A stretch of DNA of 64,000 nucleotides from Nemopilema nomurai (taxonomy: Eukaryota > Cnidaria > Scyphozoa > Rhizostomeae > Rhizostomatidae), in the NCBI GenBank assembly GCA_003864495.1, contig ML133426.1, positions 744,001 to 808,000 of the forward strand. Reading direction: 5' to 3'. The position numbers and the translations under genes are program-made. Below are positions 36,311 through 48,800 of this stretch, piece by piece (positions within the stretch are counted from its first letter, which is position 1; every line of letters begins with the position of its first letter). The notes under the pieces were generated by a model, which was not told where the DNA came from, ran no database searches, and saw only the letters and a program-made list of their open reading frames with translations.

Positions 36311-39142
36311 CGAGGCAATTCTTGTTGTTTTGTTTCATACTGTCGCGTTTACTGTTCTGTGGTAAATAAGACCTACACGTCGTGGTCTGTCTATTCTGCT
36401 ACTCGTAAATGGCTGTTTTTGACTTTTAAGACAAGTTTGCAGTTATTCTAGACATCCAATTATAAGAGCCGTAATGAATTTTAATGAGCAAAACTACTGG
36501 TGGATTTTGGAAGCTAGGGCATGTGGACAGCCTTTCAGCTTCGAAACATTTTGCTTTGTTATAAGTAGAAAAGAAAGTCTCTTGCAGCATTGCAACGAAG
36601 GTCTCTCAGCAAATGACGTGATTCCCTTGTATCACTTAAAATAACACATGACAGTAATACTTAATGTTCAATGTTTTGTGACAGAATGCAAATTTTTACT
36701 TTAGTCTAACAAATGTTTTTCTCGTCGTGGCACATAATACAGAGACAATTGAAATATGATGGTTTCAAATGAGCCAAGATTGCTGTGATTTCAGGTGTGG
36801 ATAATGGTGTGCATTCTATAATCAGTTAACTTAAATTTCATAGATTTAACAGGAGACATCCATTGGATTTCAAAAGGACTCGTTATTATATTTGTAAAAT
36901 CTTAAAACAGTATATTGCTCCTGGGCATACTGTGCTTCTTTCAACTGGACGAAAACATCGTTTCAATTAGCGTATGAAAGCAAAAACATTGTTTTTTGAA
37001 GGAGACAAGCTTGTGGAAGGTATGGTTGAAAGCCTGACATTCCAGCCAAATCTTGAGAGGACAAGATGAATGCGAATCAATTATATCTTTTTCCGTTGAT
37101 GGTTGTTGGAGATAACAAAGCATCTTCGGGTGACTTATTGTATCAAACCCATTTGCTTCAGATAGTATAAAAAATACTTATAACAAAGTGGGAAAAATAG
37201 AACGAATAGCCAATAATGCTTTTAGCTTCCCTTCAGCAATAAATCTCACGAACATTTTTAGCATTTGAACTTGCATCTGAACTGAAACTGTAATCAGATT
37301 TATTAACTGGCGAGATGCCATAAGGTAAGTTATGATTGCTTTTTAATCGTTAATATTCAATAGATTTTGGGACTTGGTTGTTTTTACGTTATGACGCAAC
37401 CTGATTTATCAAGAAAGAAAATGATGTTCGTTTTGAAAGTGTAAATTGAAGAAAAAATTCGACCTGGGTGAGTTCTGGTCGTCAACAGGTAGGAACACAA
37501 GCCTTCATAGGTGAGCTTTCAAGTTCTAAATTTTATGCACCAAACAGATTTTTTCCAACATAATGGATTCCTGTACCAGCTTCGACCCTATTTGTTTATA
37601 ATTGCTACAAAATTGCTCCATTCAAGCGCTATTGATGTGGTTGCCGGTACACTGATGTCTCCATTGAAACCTCGACCTCATTCTGAAACAGCAAGACACT
37701 GCTACCTAATTAGCTACTGGGCCGTTTTCTTTGTTTCAGGCAAGTGACTTCAAAGGTTCGTTAACAACTTGAAGGTATTTTGTAGCTATTGAGTATTTTA
37801 AGCGTGTGATTGTTAACAATTTTAAGAACTTCATTTCTAAGCTTAGCTACGAGAGAAGTTTGCCTCCAGATAGCTATACTGTCTATACTAGTATCTATAC
37901 TGTCTTTGATATGACTTTATTAAGAGATAATTTGGTAGAAATAGCGTGGAGCTAATTTGCAAATTGATATTTCATGTTGAGATTTTACCGAAGAGTTTGA
38001 GGAGGAAGTGAATCACAAACACCACAGAACCTTTGTAGCGTTTTTCTGCTTGGCTTTATCAATTGCACGCGAAAGAAAATGGCGATAAAAGAGAAAGAAG
38101 TCTCTGTCACTTATTTTTGTTTACCATCAATATCATTGATGAAAAGTTTGAGTCAATGAATCGACACCAATTCTTATTTTTCCTTGATAAGCTACCAAGC
38201 GAAATTCATGCCAATTTCTTCTCCATCCGTACGACTAAATAGTTTATGTGCATATTTCAAGCATCATTGTATTTGCATATCATTACGTTTGTTTGCTTTA
38301 TTGGAAATAGAGTTGTTAAATTGCATCAAATTTAATTTAAATTATCAAGCTTTACTGCACAAAAGATTGAAATTTCATGCAAGTATGTTGACATGAAATT
38401 GTGTGCTCAAAAACCCCTAGCGCGGAAGCTACAGCATGGAATATTTTACCAATGCAAACAACCTATGACTTCTCTATCCATGCTTCAAATCAAGCATCTT
38501 CTTATTCTACTTGACTAATTCATCTATTCTTATGCCTACAGGCAAGAGTGAGTGTACAGACACAATGTATTTATGAAAAAACGACGCCTGACTTTAAGGC
38601 GATTTACATCTTTGAAAGAATGTTTCAAAACTTTGATGTATAAAATTAATGAATGCGACAGTTTAGAGAGCATGTCAGAGCAATTCATACATAGAAGCTA
38701 CTTGTAAAGCATATAGAAGAAAACACCAACCAACAAAAAGAAATTTTCCTAGAAAATTGAGCGGATGACCGAAGGAAGTGGCAAACAAAACTGTTAGGGA
38801 AGCCAATGCTGTCTGCCCATAAAATGTGTATATTTTTGTGTGCATTCTGTATTAAACCGTTAGCTTCAATTAAAACCGGCACCCTTTTTTGAGCTGTTGT
38901 TGTGAAGAAAAATTCATTAAAAGTTGAGCGATAATATCCTCTTTTGAATAGGAGAAGGTTGACCCTCCAGCACTTCCCAAAAGGCAGAAAATACCCGTAT
39001 GTAGCAGGTGAAAATCCAAACCAAACACAGTAGCCTTAGAAACAGGTTATGAACTCACTGATGTATTGAACTAAACAGAACGTTATAGTTTATTTCAATT
39101 TTGTTGGTCTGTTGTGTTTTTCCAGTTTCCCATTGCAAAACG
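36311..39142. other. Intergenic sequence; may contain unseen 5' exons of the channel gene
   Basis: No conserved protein block is visible. The channel gene that begins in the window at 39885 lacks a signal peptide and start codon, so at least one small upstream exon ending with a single phase-1 base should lie here or further upstream. I could not choose one with confidence. Confidence 0.3.
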
Positions 39143-39743
39143 TCAACCGTTTAGGTCATGTAATTCATGACTATCGCACCTAGGTATGCTAGCTAAACAA
39201 TTTTTCGGTTTCCAGAGTTGCCGTGCTAGATCTATAAATGTTCCAACGAGCACATAAAACCATGTCCATGATGTTGTGACTTTTGATGACGTTTTCTTTG
39301 CTTTAAGATTCTGCACCAACCTCAAATGGTAGATTGGAGGAAGCCCCTGAAAGACAATGCCTACCCTCCTGCTTCTTGCTGTTGTCTTCTCAATTATAAC
39401 ACATTCCGGTTGCTCTACATCGAGTATGTTCAACTTTAAGCAATGTTTTGTAACTGCATTCCTCTTCCCAGCACTTGAAAATTTATACTTTTTTGTTATT
39501 TGGGCCCCATGAATGGCAGGTTTTCCCCTTCTAAATGGCACATTGTCATTAAATCTGTCTCCATCTCCTTTTAATAGCATCTTTTGTCCAGCCCCTTACT
39601 AACTGCAACATATCTGGACCATCCTCTACTAATGGCACATTTTCAAATATGTGTCCTATCTCAAAAGTAAGCTTGATAAGGCGTCTGATCAAGCCCTTAC
39701 GTTCTGAATCTTTAGTGAAAGAAAAATCATAAAATACAACCAT
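39143..39743 (-). pseudogene. Two overlapping unrecognised frames, possible relic
   Basis: Two - strand frames, 64 codons (39743-39549, starting MVVFYDFSFTKDSERKG) and 145 codons (39580-39143, ending HDLNG), overlap in different frames. This looks like one reading region with a frame change near 39570. The composition is protein-like (basic, with aromatic clusters such as TTSWTWFYVLVG), but I do not recognise a family. It could be part of an old mobile element or chance. Confidence 0.2.
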
Positions 39744-39884
39744 ATGCCAAACTGATTATGATATGTTTTAGAAATCACCAATGAATTCAGCGAGCAATTT
39801 TTATAAATTTAATTAAAAACTTTTGCTCTCTACAATTTTACAGCTTATAGCACGCTTACTTAACAACGATTAACCTCTTTTCAG

Positions 39885-42800
39885 ATTTATACCAACCGGG
39901 TCGTGGAGTTTTCTTAGAGCGGTGGATTTTCACATCTCGTTCTTTTAATTTGCGAGAATTCAGTGACATACCGAATTTCCCCACCTGTCCAACTCGCGCG
40001 GAGAACTTAGATAAATTCGAGAAGAATGAGTTGATAGTTTCATCATATCAACACGCCCGCTTCAGTGCATATTTTGTGTCCCCGCAAACAGGAAGTCACA
40101 AATTCTTTGTCATATGTAATAACAACTGCAAGATAGAAATCGAAGAGTTGCCATTTGGATTCAAAACTTTATTAGAATATAGTGGTAAAACATCCTCGAA
40201 TTGGAATTCAAGGTAAATTGTATATGCAACTTTCCTTGTATGAAAATTAATTTTGAAGATACTATTTTGCTTTCAAATATGATAAACAGAAGAGTAGAAA
40301 ATCTTTATCTTCAACTTTAGTGTGCATGAATTTTTATGTTGCTCTTTAACGTAGAAAAACGCTGCTTTTAACTCGAGAAGGTATCTAGTAACATTCATTC
40401 TGGCATTACAACTATAACTATAAGGACTACAACGATAACATCTCGGCTAAATAGATTATCACTCTGTTGCAATGGGACAAATGCATTGAACATGATTATG
40501 TCTTGAGCTTAATAAACAGAGAAAGAAAGAAATGCATTGATACACAAACAGATGCTATCAACTTCGTACGTTATGAACAGATGACACATCATGACATATC
40601 TAGTACACTGGAAAGACCATTCTTATGCTGGTGTCTAGACCATACTTAACTGCAATTCAACCAATGCAATTGATTCCTTACGGTTCATTTTATGCTCTAT
40701 CTTTTAAGTTAGTTCACCTACCTTTCTCCTCTTGTTCTTATCCGAAATTTTATTCTTCTATTCTTACCTTTAGTTGCCTCCATGTTCGAATCTCTTATTG
40801 AGTTTGGTAGAACTACTGATAAACTAATGCTTTTGTATCAGCAATTCCCTCTATGCTTTAGTGAAGTTATCGCACCTCTGTAATTCTTAGCACCATTTGA
40901 CGAGAACCTATGAGCCGTTAATTAAAAGAGAACCGAAGTTGGCTGACCTCTGATGCCGACCTTCATACTCATGATGCAAGGTGATAACATCCATATCACA
41001 AGCTGTCACAATTAGCTGGGTCTAGAAATATTTATCAAGGAGCGCTCCTAATTGACCTCGTTGTCACTCTGGTCTCTCTTTGGGGATTTTAACCTTGGCG
41101 CTGAGACTGGCCCTTGACCTGAACCTCAACCCTAAACTTGGGCAAAACCTGATTTTTGAATTTATGTAATTGGCATTTACGACCACATTTTATGACGACT
41201 TAGGCAGAATTTGAGCTTTCCAATCTGCTACCAGGACATCATATTAACCAACAAGCCAACTACATTTTGTACCGACTCTTCTATTTCAGCATTTGAAAAT
41301 TTCATTCAAAAAGGCCGTAAACCTGTAGCATTGATTTTATGTTGGTCAAAGCAGATGAGAGAAAACGTTCTTGTGATGTAGACTTTAGCATTGAACTTCC
41401 ATATATTGTACATTACGGTTAGGAAAACGAAGATACAGAGTCGCTTTTTTCAAAGAATTTAAACAATTTTTTGAAACTCTTTCAGGAAATATTCCGCACC
41501 ATTGATTCTAATGGCCGGATTCCGGTACTTGCTAAGATTGTACATGTATGGAAATGGACAATCTAGCGAATTTGCAGCCTTAGGAGTTGAATTCCCAGAC
41601 GGCACAGAGAACAAGCCGATTGACAGCCGATATTTGTGGAGGTCAAAGAGTAAGTGGCCTTTGACCTTTCTTACTTTAACCTGCGTCATTTCAAATTGTT
41701 CTAGATGCAGCAAATAAGATGGGGAATGTAAATTGTTTTCATGACTACGATAATACAATTTGGGTAATGGCAACCCATTTGAGTGTTTTGACTCACTCTT
41801 TTGTGCCTTCACACGTGATTCTTAATGTTTACTATATCCTTAGTATGGGGACATTTGCAGAAAGACAGTGAAGTTTGAGTACATCATTTGTACTTTGATC
41901 TCGTTTACATAGAGCCATACTCTTACATCTACACCTTCCATTTTCTCTTGGCAGGAATCCCAAAAATGTGATTCTTCCCCGAATTGAAAATTTCTTTCTT
42001 TGTTCAATAACAGATATTTTTCGTTGGATTATGAAATGAAGTTTGATTTCATTTACGCATCGAGCAGCATTATGCTATTAGAAACATGTGATGTCCTTCT
42101 GTCAAAATGTCAATACTTTGCTAAATATTGACTCTGAAGTCAGCTCTGCTTTTTACTCGAAAATGCTTGATATCTCTAAAATTTTTGAATTGCACCTATG
42201 CTCATCAGCTCACGACTGAACTGCTTTTAACGTTCTAGCGATGTATAGCTGGCAAGGTTTGCTTGGGCGACGGTACAACGGCATTACATTCACTTATTCT
42301 GACGTAAGGATGGAAAGGTTTTACCAGGACAATGCAGATAAGTTTCCCAGCAGGCCGTCAAATTTCACGTGTCTGCCCTCCTTAGTTGAGGAAAAGACGG
42401 ATTCAGGAGATAACTATGCAATGAAGTTTACTGGCTATCTACGTTTACCTGAAAGTTCTCAATACAACTTTAGATTTCGTGGAAATGAAATTGCTGAGCT
42501 GAGAATTTCCAAGAGCAACTCTACCACGCTACAGCAAACAGCCAAACGAACGTGAGTAGATTGTATCACCGCTGCATCAAAGCAATTAGCCAGTAACTCT
42601 CCATCGTGAATGATGATGATGATGCTGATGATGAATATTATTATTACTATTGTTACTATCACTATTATAATAATAATAATTATCATTATTGTTGGGATTT
42701 TGACGATGATGATGATTGTCATGATAATGCTGATGGTGGTGATGATTATTATTGTTATTACTATTGTTACTATTACAGTTTTACTGTCAAATATCTTAGC

Positions 42801-45800
42801 AACTCCCTTGCCACGCGAAAAAACCTAAATGGAACATTACTCAGTCGTCCGATTGCTCTTTTTGCCATATGCCAGAAACATTACTTCACATTGTTGCAGG
42901 CTGCAAAACATACCTCGAAGAAGGCCGTTACACATGGCGCCATAACTCTGCATTGAACTTCCTAGCACAATCTTTAAAAGCTATACCTAATTGCTCTCTT
43001 AACGCAGACCTTTCAGGTTATCTCTCACCCTCTATCATAACAGGAGACTACTTTCCGTCCTGATCTACTTCTAGTCACTTTTGACCATCGGCTATTCATA
43101 CTCGAGCTAACAGTAGGATACGAAACTAACTTGGATGTTAATGCTAACCGCAAAAGAGAGAAATACTCGAATCTCATTCACAGACTAAGCTCAGCCTATT
43201 CTTCTATCATGTTTGTTAATCTTTCTATCAGTTTCCTAGGTATCTTTGGTCTCTCTTGGTCCTCTTTCATCGACATGTGCAACGCTCTAGATATCAGAGA
43301 GAATCATCTCCGCTTCATGATCTCCAAACTATCCAACTTAACCATCCGTACTACCTATTACATTTTCTGCCGCAGAAATAAATCTTGGAATAATCCTAAA
43401 CTTCTTCAATTCATACGATCTCTGCTACTGACGACTTCTAAAACAAACAATGACGAACACACTTTTTCCTTTTTTTGTTAATTTATTTTGTTTGTGCTTG
43501 TAATAGTCTTTTTCTTTGTAAACCCAGGCTAGCCAATTGCAAATTACCTTTGTAATAGTGAAATTTGTAATTGTAGTTTTACTTGAATTGAAAATGAAAA
43601 GTTTCCATTATTATCATTATTTTTATGATTTCGACGATAATGGTGATTGTCATGATAATGCTGATGATGGTGATGATGATTATTATTATTACTATTGTTA
43701 CTATTATTATATTAACTTTGATTCCTAAATGAAGCTATGGCTTTTAGCCCCAGCGAGCATTGGAAGATATGGGAAACCACTAAGCATGTGACTGTTTGAA
43801 AAAAAAATTCTTTGCACTACATTCCTTTTTCGTAGTGATTCTCCAACGTTGTTTGATGGGGGCTTTTTTAACCGCTCTATTTGGTACCATGTGGACGCTG
43901 TGAGGGTTGATGGTATCGGAATAGATTTTTTGACCCTTGAATTTAGCAAGGGAACAAATGCCTTCAGTTCATCATGGGATGGGAACCTGAAAAACATCTT
44001 CGTCGGTAAGCTCTTAACTATCTTAACAGAGTTGAACGCGTTCATTCATCTTTAGTTTTGATTATTAAACATCAGATGCTGATGTTAGGAAAGCCAAGCG
44101 TCAGTACCAAAGTGCCTCTGATCCGTCATCTTATGCCTCGCAACATGCTGTGGAAACGTCTATCAATAGAAGACTTTGAATCAGCATGGTCTACCCCTTA
44201 AGAAGGCGTTGAATTTATAACCCTAATGACACTAATTATAGCTGTGTTCTGATTCATAATTTTCAATTGATACAACATCAGTGATGAGTTACAACTTTCT
44301 ACATCAACCACTTTCTACTTCCACGTTGGTAATTGTTAGAAACAGATTCCATCAAGCCACGCTTGCAATTGACCTTTTCTCTATAATTTTGACAGTATTC
44401 GACAAAATTCTGAACTTTTGCAGAGTATCAATTGCCGCCCCCAACGCCGACAATGTTGAACTCCTCTGCGATATCAGCGACCCTTACGGTGGAGCCTTTC
44501 CTGCCTGCAGAGGACGGATGGTCTCCGACTGGGCAATTTGAGATTCTCGCATTTGAAACGAGTGCTGGAGCAAGCGCCGTTGTACAGAAGCAAGCGTTTA
44601 CTGGACCATTGCCCCATGTACACACTTTTACTGGCTTGAAAAACTACACGGTGTATTCATTCTACGCTCACTACTACGGAGCGATCAACGGAACCGTCAC
44701 GTACAACATCATAACAAATTCATTGCAACTGAGAACTGATGAGAATGGTTGGTAAAATCACTCTGGTTTTCCATGAAAAATATGAGTTTTAGTTCTATTG
44801 ATTTCTTCCTAAAGGTTTGATTAGTCCTGCACTGTTAAAAGTTGGGAGAGCTTTCCTTCAGGGCCAAGCGCTTTGCTTGCATAAAGGTTCTAAGCAACGA
44901 CCGGTTAAAAAGACGAAGCCCTTGATGAGGTCTTGGTAGAGGGTGAAAGAACGGATTCATTCAAGTATGAATTCAAACTACGAACGGAATATTCTTTTGC
45001 ATTTCGTACAAAAATGTTTTCTTCGTTATTGGCTATCAAACTTTCAAAATAGCGACGAAAAAAGTATAAGGGATGGTACAACATCAAATATCATACAAAA
45101 TAACGGTTTTATTTTTATTTGACTCAAATCGAAAAATGTCGTGCTTTTATGAATATTTGCACAATTTTCAAGCTGTGTTTCATCGAGAATTTGAGGTTCA
45201 AACGCTATATCAATTTTTCCTGGTATGAAATTCAACCCTGGTTTTTTGTGCAACAGCTCTGGAAGCTTTCGCTTCATTCGGTGTGAAATTCAACCAAGAT
45301 TGGGGTTTTAGCAAGGATCTCATATAAACGCAGTCCCAAAATCTTTGATCTGGTCATAAGTTCATACTTTAACATTGCCCGTACATGAAACATCTGCTGC
45401 ATAATGCTATGTAACCTAACCATATTGCAGTTTCCTTCCAACCTCATCTTAATTCTCTCACGTAATACGTAGCTTGACTGCCTGTATTCGTTTTTTGCCA
45501 ACAGTACCTGAAGTACCACCACCAAACATCTTTGTGAGGTCTCTTTCTTCCAAATCTGTGAGAGCAGCATGGAATGCTCTTCTAGATCCCGATCTGCTCA
45601 ACGGAATATGTACTGGTTTTGAAGTGAAATACAGAATACAAAACCCCACTCCCAAGAACTGGACGTCATTTCAAATCGACTCACCTAGTACTAGAGAATT
45701 TAATCCAATAAACCTAGAGGAATATACAACATATGAAATAATTGTGGCCGCGAAAACAAGCAAGGGAAGTGGGGTATTCAGCCAGCCCTCAACGGTTACT

Positions 45801-48800
45801 ACCAACGAAGATTGTAAGTATGGTTTCTTAATCTGCACTTTAGGCATCTCTTTCCAGCACTAGAGTAATTCTGACAACAGACGTCTTGGGAAAAGGCTAG
45901 CGGAAAGGTGGGAAGCTAAATGTTTCTCAACTCCTAATTGTACGTTCCATTCTACACGGAAAAGATTCCTTTGATATATTTACAAAATGTACCAAAGAAA
46001 TGTTGGAATGCACCAAATGAAGAACAGCAAGAATGACTGGCTCAAACAAATAACGAAGTACCATTACATCAACTGTAAATCTTTCGAAGGTGATCACATC
46101 CACAAAATCGCGAACGTTACAGATTTTACATGGAGATTGGCAAACGATATTACTAGAATGACCATAGCGTTGTTCGAATTGAGGCCTCTTGACTCCACTA
46201 GCTTGACTCTTGACACTTTTGGGCATTATCTACTTTCTTGTATAGATCGCATCAAATGAGCCAACAATATTTTGCAATCTATTCGTATTATTGGTTGTCA
46301 AGAACGTAAGCAACAAAGTCTGCAGAATGGCTGGCACGAGTTTAAAATCACACCTGACCATTGTTTCATTATACAGAATATTTTTCTTCGTCTTTTTTAT
46401 CATATACTTTTAAAATTGATTGTAATTGTGGACCATTTCTGTTGTAGCTCCAAGCGCACCACCGATGAATATCATTGCTGGAAATATTAGCTCGACGAGC
46501 ATACGCATTACATGGGACGATGTCTCATACTGGGACAAAAATGGTGTCATAACTGGATACAAAGTCTACATGTCGAAGATCGAGAGCATGACGAATGCAC
46601 GTGTATATTCATTGACAGATCAGTCCATTACAATTAATGACCTGGACCTGTGGGGGATTTACTACATCCAAGTGAGTGCACTCACAAGCATTGGAGAAGG
46701 ACCAAAAAGCAATGCGACGCTTGTAAGAACAGATGAAGACAGTAAGTCGAATCATTTTGTGGCTTGTGGCCTCTGTAGGCTTCATAGTGCCTCATGACCT
46801 TTGACACGTCACCTTTATGGAATGTTCTGCCGTAATAATACCGTGATTTTAACCCCGATGTTATTCCATAAACCTGGCACTTCATCTCCTTTCCTGTTGA
46901 ATCTTTCCTAGCACCTAGTGCTCCACCAACCAACGTTTCTACGCGGGCGGAATCCAGCTACTCAATCAATGTGACTTGGTCAGACATACTACAATCAAAG
47001 ACAAATGGGATTATTCTCGACTACAAAGTACTCTACCAAAGAACTGATGGTCGAGGAACTATTCAAGCAGCTTTTGCTTCTGAAAAAACAGCTTTACTTG
47101 TGGGACTAGAAAGTTTCGTTGATTACAGCATAAAGGTGGCTGGCAGCACAGTAAAAGGCTTTGGTGTCGAGTCATTGCCAATCATTCAGAAGACACTGAT
47201 CTCCAGTAAGCTCTTTGCCATTCTCAGATTTTGTTTTAAGCGTTAAAAAATCGTAGAAATTGATATGAGACAGTTAGAAAGAACTTCCTCAGCAGAATAG
47301 AACTTTAGCCAGAACAATATTTCGGGGCAAAGGGCACAATAGAAACTATTTTAATTTTACGACAGGGCCCTCTGCACCACCGGTGAATATTAATGGACGA
47401 AATATCAGCTCAACAGCCATTCAAGTGAGCTGGGGCCTTGTACCACCTGATGATCGAAATGGTCCAATCACTGGCTACGACATTAGATACAAGGCACAAA
47501 TGGAGAACGACAATGCATGGAGGCACATCACAGTGAGCTCACCAACATTGCTCACAAATATTTCGGGATTGGATTACTACACATGGTATGAGGTGAAAGT
47601 GGCAGGAATAAACAGTGCTGGTCATGGCGTATACAGCAACGCCACTGTCGTACGCACCGATGCTTACGGTAAGTTGAATCCATTTAGTATATGTTTTTGA
47701 AACAAAGATACATTCTCTATTTGGTATTTTCGGTATATTTTGCTGTACGGAATATACAGCATGGCCTGTTCACCAGTCATCATCATAATCATCTCAATCA
47801 GAACCACCATAGCCATCAATTATCATCGTCATTATAAGAATCCAAACGACCAAGTTTGGAGGTGCTGAAAGAGGTACAAGATAACGTCAATTCAAAAGAG
47901 GAAGAAAACGAGATTAAACTTACGTAATTGATCTTTGCAAAGATGCGTTTAAAATCCAACTTGCCTTCAACCCTTTAACCCTCCATTCCTTTTTAGTATT
48001 TCTTTCTCTTTTGCTACATTTGTGTAAAAAAAAATTCATACTTCTTAAATATTTTGACTTTTGTCCCAATGAAGCAAATTACCTGACTTGTTGTTAATAA
48101 ATTTGTTCTATGGCCCATTTCGAAACACCGGACAGGGATACTGTTAAATTTCTCTCTGTACATTTTGGCCAACCCGAGAGAGACGCCCAGCTGTGTAGAG
48201 CATCTTAAAAAGAACGTTGGTGTCCTGATGATGACTTATAGAAATTGTGCCTGCCTGGTCACTGCCTTGCCTGAAAAAGTTTTCTTTGCAGCTCCTGGGA
48301 AGCCGCCGATGAACTTGACTGGCATTTTTCTTAACCACACGTCCATTTTGTTGCGTTGGAGACGAGTTCCAGAGGCATACAGATATGGAGTAATCGTTGG
48401 ATATCGACTGTACATCATAGACAAGACAAGGCCGAGTGCACAGTGGACTGCAACAGTCATTTTGAATAGCTTTAATGGGAGTGACTCTTTCAGTTATGTT
48501 TTCACTGGTCTCAAGACGTACACTCCTTACATTTTCAAAATAACAGCATATACAGTAAAGGCAGAGGGACCGCCAAGCCAAAATTTGACGATTTGGACAG
48601 ATGAGTATGGTAGGTTGTGCAGTTCATGCCTTTTGAGTAATAACTAGTCTGGGTGAAAGTCTTTTATTAACTTTAGGACAAACTTGATTTGGCAGATTGA
48701 GTAGGTTTGGCAGTTTTTTTTATTAACTAAGAACTAGCTTTTTGATCACATGGCAAACCGAATCGAAACCTATGTATTTATCCGTATTTACCATGTCCTT

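Larger units (their letters stand above)
39885..44005 (+). other. PA14 module pair of the channel ectodomain (4 exons)
   Basis: The first module is in exons 39885-40212 and 41486-41649: GRGVFLERWIF, IPNFPTCP, then YFVSPQTGSHKFFVICNNNC and, after the intron, PLILMAGFRYLLRLYMYGNG with EFAALGVEFPDG. The second is in 42239-42551 and 43836-44005: GRRYNGITFTYSDVRMERFY, FTGYLRLPESSQYNFRFRGN and IWYHVDAVRVDGIGIDFLTL. Gyf-x-P-x-tG-x-y-F and aG-x-Y-x-l are PA14 landmarks, so each PA14 is split between two exons at the same place. PA14 modules bind carbohydrate or mediate adhesion in other proteins; the ligand here is unknown. Confidence 0.7.

Noticed and set aside
37511..37747. 78-codon frame ending in a hydrophobic stretch, considered as a signal-peptide exon for the channel gene
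   Set aside because: The hydrophobic part is at the wrong end, and no donor gives the single-base phase needed before 39885.
42606..42956. Asp/Tyr-rich frames of 72-116 codons
   Set aside because: They are translations of the GAT/ATT microsatellite running into the LINE fragment.
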